Shown here: positions 35,805 through 41,283 of the stretch, in pieces | How positions within the stretch are numbered: position 1 is the stretch's first letter | Layout: each line of letters opens with the position of its first letter | Assembly: GCA_002329365.1 (NCBI GenBank) | Contig: DCUB01000033.1 | Location: forward strand, 1 to 41,283 | Length of the DNA stretch: 41,283 nt | Reading direction: 5' to 3' | Source: Ruminococcaceae bacterium UBA1425 | Lineage (GTDB): Bacteria > Bacillota > Clostridia > Oscillospirales > Acutalibacteraceae | Program-made: the position numbers and the translations under genes | The notes under the pieces: generated by a model | Databases searched by the model: none | What the model was told of the DNA's origin: nothing | What the model saw: only the letters and a program-made list of their open reading frames with translations

Positions 35805-35986
35805 GGAACGGTCTTGACCGTTCTCGGGTTTGATACTGCCCCTCTTTTGATAGAAAACCACATATTAATAATATTCTGCGTAGGGAACGGTCGTGACCAT
35901 TCCGCGGATTTTATGCATTTCGCAACTCTCGGACACGGCGCGCCGTGTCCCTACACCGAATTACTCGGAACGGATGATTCCGTTCC
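35805..35986. repeat. REP-like palindrome cluster (C-C-B-C)
   Basis: GGAACGGTCTTGACCGTTCT (35805-35824); GTAG plus GGAACGGTCGTGACCATTCC (35884-35903); GGACACGGCGCGCCGTGTCC (35931-35950) plus CTAC; GGAACGGATGATTCCGTTCC (35967-35986). With the next entry these fill most of the 470-bp gene-free gap between the phosphoesterase and the carboxypeptidase. I see no gene here. Confidence 0.85.
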
Positions 35987-36083
35987 CTGATATACTGTAT
36001 CAGCCTAATCTTGACTTTCAGACATTCTTGTAAGAGTCGAAGTCCAATGTCATCAGCTTAAGGCAATGAGTTTTCCTGCGTGG

Positions 36084-36155
36084 GGGCGACCGCAAGAGTC
36101 GCCCTAAGTCCGTCATTAAAAATAAACCAAGGGCGACCGCAAGAGTCGCCCCTGC
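36084..36155. repeat. Palindromic repeat pair, family D
   Basis: Two copies of a 21-bp inverted repeat, GGGCGACCGCAAGAGTCGCC plus C, at 36084-36104 and 36131-36151. The second is followed by CTGC, matching the flank of families B and C. Confidence 0.85.
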
Positions 36156-36214
36156 AAAGCGTTCAGGCTCACTTGACTGTTTGCAGTTATGACGCACACT
36201 CTTGATTGAAAGTA

Positions 36215-37600
36215 TTACCTTCTTTTTATATCCCTGTAGTTCAGCACGCGCAGCCCTTCTCTGCGCTGCCGCTTTTTCCTTTCGTATATAATGCACACGG
36301 CGGCGTATGCGGCGGCAAAAAACATTATTAAGGCAAATATTATTCTGAACACCATGGTGGAAAACAGCTTTTTAATCAACGATATTAAAAAGAGAAATAT
36401 GTTTCTGCGAACGGTCTGCGCGGCGACAAGGTCGGTTCTTGCTATTTCCTCTCCCGCGTAATAAACCACTGCCTCGCCGAGCTTCTGCCCCGCTTCGACA
36501 GGCGCTTCAACGCTTTTGCTGACTGTCGCGGGGTCTACCTCAACAAGCACACTGTTTTCGCCGACTCCCGACGGAACAAACGTGCTCAAATCGGCTGCAG
36601 GCACCATCGCCACATAATCCGCCTGCGTTGAAAGAGTTACGGGCATTTCGGCGACAACCTGCGCGGCGGTCAGCACCGTTTCGTATTTGATGTTTTTAAA
36701 CGTCCACTCAAAAATCTTCTTCGCGTCCATAAACGCGCCGTTTTCATTATAGCCGTCCCTGTCCACGTCGTAAAAGGTTCCCCGCATAACCACGGCAAGA
36801 TAAGAATACCCGTCGCAGCTTGCCTTTGCTATCACGCATTTTCCCGCCTGCTCCGTGGAGCCTGTCTTCATGCCCGAAACATATTTGCAGTAATATTCCG
36901 CATAGCCGGGGTTCATCATAAAGTTTGTCGTTCTTAAAACCTTTTCGTCGTTCATGTTTGTTGCCGGTAGCGTATATTTTACAGTAGAGGTGATTTTCTC
37001 TATAAGGTCGCTCCTGTCGCTGGTCAGCGCGTAGACGGCAATCTTTGCCATATCCCTCGCCGTCGTATAGTGGTTTTCCTCGTCAAGACCGTGCGCGTTT
37101 AAGAAATGCGTTCCCGTACAGCCGATGCTCTTTACAAAGTCGTTCATCAATGTTACGAATTTCCCGACAGAGCCCTGCCCTATATAATCGGCAAGAATTT
37201 CGGCGGCCTCGTTGGCGCTCGGTACAAGCATGCAGTAAAGCAGGTTCTGCACCGTTATTTTTTCGCCGGGTTTAAGCCCCACTGTTGAGCTGTTTGTGCC
37301 CGCGAAAGTGTTAACGGCATAGTCGGGCACCGTTACGACGGCGTTTAAGTCGGCGCAGTATTTAAGCGTGACGAGCGCGGTTACAAGCTTTGTAAGCGAC
37401 GCGGGAGCAGTGCGCATGTCGGCGTTCTGCTCAAAGATTACGGTACCGTCCTCAAGGCTCTGAAGATATACTATCTCGGAGTACGGCTCCAGCTCGTCAA
37501 GCAGCGAGTTGTACGCCGCCCCCGCCCTTGACGGGCAAAGCGCGGGGAGTAAATACAATACACAAAAAACAAGTAACATCAGGCGTTTCAAAGACAACAC
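36215..37600 (-). CDS. D-alanyl-D-alanine carboxypeptidase (DacF/PBP5-like)
   Basis: A peptidase S11 enzyme that trims the terminal D-Ala of peptidoglycan stem peptides. It has an N-terminal signal or anchor sequence (LMLLVFCVLYLLPALC), active-site Ser68 and Lys71 in SLTK, S128-A-N130 and K245-T-G247, all from the start chosen here. A second domain of about 100 residues is followed by a C-terminal transmembrane helix (about 415-445) and a basic tail, so the enzyme is membrane-held. The frame opens at 37630, but that start lies inside the ribosome site of the divergent gene; GTG 37600 or TTG 37597 is more likely, with some doubt. Confidence 0.93.
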   Translation of the reverse strand: MLSLKRLMLLVFCVLYLLPALCPSRAGAAYNSLLDELEPYSEIVYLQSLEDGTVIFEQNADMRTAPASLTKLVTALVTLKYCADLNAVVTVPDYAVNTFAGTNSSTVGLKPGEKITVQNLLYCMLVPSANEAAEILADYIGQGSVGKFVTLMNDFVKSIGCTGTHFLNAHGLDEENHYTTARDMAKIAVYALTSDRSDLIEKITSTVKYTLPATNMNDEKVLRTTNFMMNPGYAEYYCKYVSGMKTGSTEQAGKCVIAKASCDGYSYLAVVMRGTFYDVDRDGYNENGAFMDAKKIFEWTFKNIKYETVLTAAQVVAEMPVTLSTQADYVAMVPAADLSTFVPSGVGENSVLVEVDPATVSKSVEAPVEAGQKLGEAVVYYAGEEIARTDLVAAQTVRRNIFLFLISLIKKLFSTMVFRIIFALIMFFAAAYAAVCIIYERKKRQRREGLRVLNYRDIKRR

Positions 37601-37634
37601 GTCCCAAATTAATATATTTAAAGAAGGCAACGAT

Positions 37635-38330
37635 ATGCTTTACGTTACAGGCGACACACACGGTGATTACAAAAGGTTTTCTAACCCGAAGCTCAAAAAG
37701 CTGAAAAAGGGCGACACCCTTATTATCTGCGGCGATTTTGGCTTTATCTGGAACAACAGCCGCGAGGAGCAGCGAATCCTGAAAAAGCTCGGCAAAAAGA
37801 AATATAACATATGCTTTATAGACGGAACGCACGAAAACTTCGAGCTTCTCGACAAATATGAGGTGTCGGAGTGGCGCGGCGGAAAAGTCAAGCGCATTTC
37901 GGGCAACCTTTACTACCTGTGCCGCGGCCAGCTTTACGAGATAGACGGGCTCAACGTGTTTGCCATGGGCGGAGGCGAAAGCCCTGACTTCGACATAAGA
38001 ATGGATAACAACACATGGTCGCGCGCCGAGATACCGACAAAAAAGGAGCTGCTCGAAGCTGCCCGGGTTATCGACAAATCGGGCGGCAGCATAGATATCG
38101 TCGTCACCCACGAGCCGCCGCTTAAGATTAAGGGCTTTCTTCAGCTTAAGGAAAACAGGGAGGGGCTTCGTGTAACGGGGCTGAACACCTTTTTTGAGGA
38201 GCTTGCCGATTTCTGCCGCTTCAAGCGCTGGTTCTTCGGCTCGCTTCATGAGGACAAATTCATCTCAAGCACTCATATAGCCGTTTTTCGGAACATCGTC
38301 TGCGCCCACACGGGAGAGCTGTTAAAATAA
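37635..38330 (+). CDS. Small metallophosphoesterase
   Basis: A 231-residue cytoplasmic calcineurin-like phosphoesterase: TGDTHGD (D-x-H site), IICGDFGFIW, DGTHENFELL in place of GNHE, VVTHEPP and GSLHEDKF at the GHxH position. The N-terminal FDN-type layout fits small bacterial phosphodiesterases of unknown substrate. The frame opens at 37509, overlapping the carboxypeptidase gene, but ATG 37635 follows AAGAAGG by 7 bp and begins at the first motif. It is divergent from the carboxypeptidase. Confidence 0.88.
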   Translation: MLYVTGDTHGDYKRFSNPKLKKLKKGDTLIICGDFGFIWNNSREEQRILKKLGKKKYNICFIDGTHENFELLDKYEVSEWRGGKVKRISGNLYYLCRGQLYEIDGLNVFAMGGGESPDFDIRMDNNTWSRAEIPTKKELLEAARVIDKSGGSIDIVVTHEPPLKIKGFLQLKENREGLRVTGLNTFFEELADFCRFKRWFFGSLHEDKFISSTHIAVFRNIVCAHTGELLK

Positions 38331-38396
38331 GTTTTTAGAAAAAGCCTCCTGCCCCGCTTTTTAATAATACCGCCCGGAAAATTACCTGTCAACACC

Positions 38397-38421
38397 AAAC
38401 GCGACTAAACAGGCGTTTTTT
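38397..38421 (+). terminator. Possible weak terminator after the phosphoesterase
   Basis: AAACGC (38397-38402), 10-base loop, GCGTTT (38413-38418), then TTT. The stem is short, so this is tentative. The rest of 38331-38477 holds nothing I recognise. Confidence 0.35.
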
Positions 38422-38477
38422 ACAAAAACTTAATAATGTATAGGGCGACAAGTACATGCGCGCGCGCAAAAAAGTAA

Positions 38478-38506
38478 TTGACAAAACCGCGCGCCTTTGA
38501 TAAAAT
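38478..38506 (+). promoter_or_regulatory. Consensus-like sigma-A promoter for the broken tRNA-Ser
   Basis: -35 TTGACA (38478-38483), 17-bp spacer, -10 TAAAAT (38501-38506), 31 bp before the 5' end of the tRNA-Ser fragment. Its strength fits a stable-RNA gene. No protein gene follows it closely. Confidence 0.75.
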
Positions 38507-38537
38507 GTCGTTGCTGCCCGCGAGTACGGCAGTAAAC

Positions 38538-38584
38538 GGAGAGATGTCCGAGAGGTCGAAGGTGCAGCACTCGAAATCCTGTAA
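38538..38584 (+). pseudogene. Truncated tRNA-Ser (CGA anticodon), 5' part only
   Basis: GGAGAGATGTCCGAGAGGTC starts a clear tRNA-Ser 5' half: a 7-base acceptor strand, a D arm, and the anticodon arm CAGCA-CTCGAAA-TCCTG with anticodon CGA. The 3' side of the anticodon stem has one mismatch (TCCTG for TGCTG). No complementary acceptor strand (TCTCTCC) or CCA follows, and the region after about 38584 diverges. I read this as a tRNA-Ser gene cut or rearranged near its anticodon loop, probably by an integration event. Confidence 0.7.
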
Positions 38585-38660
38585 GGTAAAGGTTGATTCA
38601 TCCGGCAAAAATCCTTTATTCATGCGGTTTTTCGTGTGTCCGAATCATTGAAAATTTAGC

Positions 38661-38687
38661 TGTTCTACCTTGGAGTTCTACCTTTTT
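38661..38687 (+). repeat. Direct pair of 10-bp repeats left of the tRNA-Ser (possible integrase arm sites)
   Basis: GTTCTACCTT occurs at 38662-38671 and 38675-38684. The reverse complement occurs twice at 38919-38953, on the other side of the intact tRNA-Ser, so the tRNA is bracketed symmetrically. Confidence 0.75.
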
Positions 38688-38740
38688 GCTTGAAGTTTAA
38701 TTTTCATCAAAAATCGTGAATTTCAAGTGAAAACATACAT

Positions 38741-38829
38741 GGAAGCGTATCGAAGTGGTCATAACGGGCCTGACTCGAAATCAGGTAGCCCTCACGGGCT
38801 CGTGGGTTCGAATCCCACCGCTTCCGCCA
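38741..38829 (+). tRNA. tRNA-Ser(CGA)
   Basis: A complete tRNA-Ser with encoded CCA: acceptor GGAAGCG pairing with CGCTTCC, discriminator G, then CCA (38827-38829). The anticodon arm is CCTGA-CTCGAAA-TCAGG, anticodon CGA, reading UCG. A long variable arm (GCCC/GGGC stem) and the T arm GTGGG-TTCGAAT-CCCAC confirm the class II serine type. It differs clearly from the broken tRNA-Ser 200 bp upstream, sharing the anticodon loop ACTCGAAATC. The tRNA lies next to a tyrosine integrase gene and is a probable attachment site. Confidence 0.95.
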
Positions 38830-38831
38830 TC

Positions 38832-38869
38832 AAAAAGTCCAGTAACCATGCGGGTTTCTGGGCTTTTTT
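38832..38869 (+). terminator. Rho-independent terminator after tRNA-Ser
   Basis: AAAAAGTCCAGTAACC pairs with GGGTTTCTGGGCTTTTTT across an ATGC loop, with one T-T mismatch and one G-T pair. A T run ends it. It begins 3 bp after the tRNA CCA. Confidence 0.8.
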
Positions 38870-38918
38870 CTTATTTTGGGAATTCGCAATTTTTAGTGAT
38901 TTTTGACCTAAAAACAAG

Positions 38919-38953
38919 AAAAAAGGTAGAACAGCCTCAAAAAAGGTAGAACA
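38919..38953 (-). repeat. Direct pair of 15-bp repeats right of the tRNA-Ser (possible integrase arm sites)
   Basis: AAAAAAGGTAGAACA occurs exactly twice, at 38919-38933 and 38939-38953, a 20-bp period. Its core AAGGTAGAAC is the reverse complement of the pair at 38661-38687. It lies 33 bp past the integrase stop. Confidence 0.8.
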
Positions 38954-38985
38954 AAACGGCCGATTTTTCATTTATTCGAACCCAT

Positions 38986-40197
38986 TTACTCCTCTTCTAC
39001 GTTGGTAACGCTTGCCCACTCACTTTTAAAGCGATTTGTGCTTGGAAGCTGCAGCCCGTTTTCCATTGCCTGTGCTGAAGAAATTTTTGATGCATAGTCC
39101 AAATGAGCATAAATATTTGCTGTTGTACTGAAGTCGCTGTGACCGAGCCATTCCTGTATTTGCTTTAGAGGAACCCCATTTGCCAGCAGGAGTGATGCGC
39201 AGCTATGGCGTAGATCGTGAAAACGAATTTTCTTCATACCATGCCGTTTCAGATACTCCGGAAACGCTGTGGTCAGATAATCCGGCTTCATCCGTTCCCC
39301 AATTTCATTGACAAACACATAACCATCATAGTCATAGTTGTATGAATCACCGCAGACCTTCTTATTGAATTCCTGAGCCTTCTTTGCTTCCTCGAAGTAC
39401 TCTTTAAAGCTACCAACCAAGGGCAGTGTCCTCATACTGGATTTCGTTTTTGCAGAGTCCTGCTCGATGATCTGATACTTGCCGTCGATCTTGACCTGCG
39501 TGACGGTACGCTTTATGGTCAAAGTGCCACGATGAAAATCGATTGCGTCCCATTTCAGACCGAGAACCTCTCCACGACGCAGTCCGTAAAAGGCTGCTAC
39601 CATTACCGGCAGTTGCATCTTCGTTCCTTTAATGATTTCGAACATCTGCTGCATTTCCTCAGCGGTAAGGAAGTTCGGTTGAAATGAATTTTTTCGAGGG
39701 CGATCAACCTTCATGGCAACATTCTGTGTCACCATATCCGTTTTCAGAGCATACTTTAGTGCTTGATAAATGATTGCGTGATAGTGGATTACAGAATTCG
39801 CAGAAACAGTCTTAAGCTTTTCAGAATAGAACTGTTGAATATGCCTTGCCTCAACTTCACGCAGGCGCAACCCCTTCTTTTCGAAGTAAGGGATAATGAC
39901 GTTTTCAGTCATGTCCTGATAGGAAGAATAGGTTGCTATCTTTACTCTTACCTTGACGATGTCCAGCCATTGTCTGAGATAATCCGTGAAAAGCATGTCC
40001 GAGCTTAAATCCTGGACAGCTTTCGGTGGCTCAAATGTGTTTTTCAGTCGCGTAAGCTCCTCCATCGCTTTCCGCTTGTTACCTTTTTGGGGCAAACCGG
40101 TTGCGATCCATTTTCGATGCCGTTCCTCCTTTCCATCAACCCAGGTTAACACCACGTAATAATATCCTTTTTTAATTGTAAGAGAACCTGATACCAT
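38986..40197 (-). CDS. int: Tyrosine recombinase/integrase of an integrative element
   Basis: A 403-residue phage/ICE-type integrase. An N-terminal arm-binding domain (about 1-60, GYYYVVLTWVDGKEERHRKW) is followed by a SAM-like core-binding domain (about 65-165) and the catalytic domain, with Arg in GLRRGEVLGLKW, His-x-x-Arg in FHDLRHSCAS, His in WLGHSD and nucleophile Tyr363 in NIYAHLD. All catalytic residues are present. It reads toward the tRNA-Ser, the usual layout at an attL end. The DNA here is visibly AT-richer than the rest of the window, which points to horizontal acquisition. It may serve excision and integration of a conjugative or phage element that continues beyond the window. 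Confidence 0.95.
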   Translation of the reverse strand: MVSGSLTIKKGYYYVVLTWVDGKEERHRKWIATGLPQKGNKRKAMEELTRLKNTFEPPKAVQDLSSDMLFTDYLRQWLDIVKVRVKIATYSSYQDMTENVIIPYFEKKGLRLREVEARHIQQFYSEKLKTVSANSVIHYHAIIYQALKYALKTDMVTQNVAMKVDRPRKNSFQPNFLTAEEMQQMFEIIKGTKMQLPVMVAAFYGLRRGEVLGLKWDAIDFHRGTLTIKRTVTQVKIDGKYQIIEQDSAKTKSSMRTLPLVGSFKEYFEEAKKAQEFNKKVCGDSYNYDYDGYVFVNEIGERMKPDYLTTAFPEYLKRHGMKKIRFHDLRHSCASLLLANGVPLKQIQEWLGHSDFSTTANIYAHLDYASKISSAQAMENGLQLPSTNRFKSEWASVTNVEEE

Positions 40198-40234
40198 TAT
40201 GTATTACCTCCGAAATACTTTTAATTTGTAACAG

Positions 40235-40283
40235 GCAGTCTCTCATCGGTACATCTATTCTAATGCACCGATGAGAAAACTGC
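40235..40283. other. Long hairpin between the integrase and a hypothetical gene
   Basis: TCTCATCGGT (40241-40250) pairs perfectly with ACCGATGAGA (40267-40276), and the outer GCAGT/ACTGC (40235-40239, 40279-40283) extends the stem. The loop is 16 bases. It could be a terminator of the upstream minus-strand gene without a T run, an mRNA control element for int, or a recombination site. Confidence 0.6.
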
Positions 40284-40303
40284 AAATGTGCGATTGAGTA
40301 TTA

Positions 40304-40705
40304 TCAGCTAGCTTCATAAAGAACCTCGTTTATAAGATTGTTAATAACAACTGTTTCAACGTCAGTCGTTAAATCTGCAACAATATCATCTCCATCATCA
40401 ACTTCGGCTTTGGCTACACACCAGTCATAAGAGAGTGTATGGTAATTCATATTTATCTTTTTGCGATAGTAGCGGCAAAGCCTTTCTTTTTCCAACTCTT
40501 TTGCCTTTTTTTCACCGCATTCTATAATGATATCGTCATCAATTTCATTGCCGGATTCGAGTAGTGCAAAGCCTTTCCTTCGGTTTCTACCTTCTTCCGT
40601 GTCCATGAACCTGGCAAATTCGTATCCATTCATGAGTATCCAATTATCTTTACCGCCGGGAAGATCAACGTTCTTCTTGACTAAATAGATCTTATTTCTT
40701 CTCAT
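40304..40705 (-). CDS. Hypothetical protein of the mobile element
   Basis: A 133-residue protein beginning MRRNKIYLVKKNVDLPGGKD, acidic in the middle and at the end, with no signal or membrane segment. The frame opens at 40843, but ATG 40705 has AAGGAG 9 bp upstream and is the better start. I do not recognise the family. It sits between a zinc-ribbon gene and int, where excision or regulatory factors are often encoded, though nothing here proves such a role. Confidence 0.6.
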   Translation of the reverse strand: MRRNKIYLVKKNVDLPGGKDNWILMNGYEFARFMDTEEGRNRRKGFALLESGNEIDDDIIIECGEKKAKELEKERLCRYYRKKINMNYHTLSYDWCVAKAEVDDGDDIVADLTTDVETVVINNLINEVLYEAS

Positions 40706-40868
40706 TGTTGTAATCTCCTTAAATTTAGATTTGGTTTTGTTGAAATCAAAATCGGAGATTACGGGTATGCAGCTATATAGCAGAGCCAGGGCAATAACAT
40801 AAGAGTCCTTTCCCGCACAAGCCGTGGAAAAGACTCCTAACACAGCACAAAGCTTTTATACGCGCAAA

Positions 40869-40935
40869 AAGCACCGTAGAAATCGAATGGACATAGGTAT
40901 AGGCCTATTATTCCATTCGGCTTCGTACGGTGCTT
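40869..40935 (-). terminator. Three-part hairpin, probable terminator of the zinc-ribbon gene
   Basis: AAGCACCGTA (40869-40878) pairs with TACGGTGCTT (40926-40935); CGAATGGA (40884-40891) with TCCATTCG (40912-40919); ATAGG (40893-40897) with CCTAT (40904-40908). On the minus strand it ends in GCTTTTTG. It lies 64 bp past the stop of the zinc-ribbon gene. Confidence 0.65.
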
Positions 40936-40998
40936 GGTAGTTATCAGCCCTTTCGGACTGCTCCGCTTGCGCGATTAAAAGTCGTTAAATATTCATTT

Positions 40999-41283
40999 TT
41001 ACCTAATGGGTCTTGTCCGTCTTCTTCGATGACGGCTTTTGTGTTGTCTTATGCGAACGGTACGGAACAGTGCCGTATCAATAACCTCATTGAACTTGCA
41101 CTTACGGCATTTAACTCTGGTGTAATGGTGATCTCTTCCGTAAACATCCAGAAGATAAAAACCGCAGTTCGGACATTTAATTTGCCGGAGTTCAAGCTTC
41201 TCAGCCCCTGCCCGAGACTGGGACAGTTTTTCTTGTATATCGGGAACCGGCTTGCTGTATCGTTCTATGGTTTCTGACAGCAT
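40999..41283 (-). CDS. Small zinc-ribbon (Com-like) protein, at the window edge
   Basis: A 94-residue protein with a four-cysteine ribbon: CPNC, then a 16-residue span, then CRKC, followed by a basic tail (HKSRHRRRRTRP). It resembles Com-type zinc fingers found in phages and conjugative elements, which bind nucleic acid. The Met used here is the last codon of the window, so the true start may lie outside. Confidence 0.6.
   Translation of the reverse strand: MLSETIERYSKPVPDIQEKLSQSRAGAEKLELRQIKCPNCGFYLLDVYGRDHHYTRVKCRKCKFNEVIDTALFRTVRIRQHKSRHRRRRTRPIR

Noticed and set aside
38538..38640. Functional tRNA-Ser at 38538, perhaps with an intron
   Set aside because: No pairing 3' acceptor strand, T arm or CCA is found downstream, and nothing resembles a group I intron core.
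40930..41277. Plus-strand open frame at the right end
   Set aside because: It is antisense to the zinc-ribbon gene, whose CPNC/CRKC motif is convincing; the plus frame has no recognisable features.

Overview
The window reads as chromosome of an anaerobic, probably gut-associated, Gram-positive Clostridia (Oscillospiraceae/Ruminococcaceae-like). I infer this from short intergenic gaps, strong GGAGG-type ribosome sites, many TTG/GTG starts, Firmicutes families (MecA-like adaptor, PF06838 methionine gamma-lyase-like protein, NusG domain II protein, DacF-like carboxypeptidase) and dense interspersed palindromic repeats. No rRNA gene is present and no species can be named.

Layout. (1) 31-6911, minus strand: a flippase, a polysaccharide pyruvyl transferase family protein and a Gfo/Idh oxidoreductase, then a 42-bp tandem repeat, then a TIM-barrel isomerase, a sulfatase-fold hydrolase and a second Gfo/Idh oxidoreductase; together these suggest handling of a modified sugar or envelope glycan. 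(2) A divergent promoter pair at 6947-7011 separates this from a plus-strand run, 7042-14719: SAH/MTA-type deaminase, two M42 aminopeptidases, a GNAT protein, a methionine gamma-lyase-like PLP protein, an AhcY-family hydrolase and Rpe. The AhcY homologue carries HLEAKT where adenosylhomocysteinases carry HxTx(Q/E)T, so the deaminase and hydrolase may recycle SAH through S-inosylhomocysteine. (3) 14743-15248 is a broken RAYT transposase with three REP-like palindromes inside it. (4) 15268-20645: a MecA-like adaptor (minus), then a three-gene membrane set homologous to RnfD, RnfE and RnfA, followed by serS and a NusG_II protein. The Rnf-like trio has no RnfB, C or G beside it and lacks most redox-centre residues. 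(5) 21082-23512: a small lipoprotein, a sugar isomerase and a third Gfo/Idh protein. (6) 23582-29170: HtrA-like protease and a two-component system (minus), and rmuC (plus). (7) 29298-38330: GH3 glucosidase-like enzyme, a 1315-residue surface protein with two metallophosphoesterase domains, a D-Ala-D-Ala carboxypeptidase (minus) and a small phosphoesterase. (8) 38478-41283: a promoter and broken tRNA-Ser, an intact tRNA-Ser(CGA) bracketed by inverted 10-bp repeats, a tyrosine integrase and two small genes, the left end of an AT-richer integrated element.

Intergenic DNA contains several palindrome families (GGACACGGCGCGCCGTGTCC; GGAACGGTCTTGACCGTTCC; GGGCGACC-type), many preceded by GTAG or GCAG, as in REP elements mobilised by RAYT transposases. 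The most unusual loci are the redox-stripped Rnf-like trio, the deaminase plus SIH-hydrolase-like pair, the Thr-type sulfatase homologue and the double tRNA-Ser integration site.
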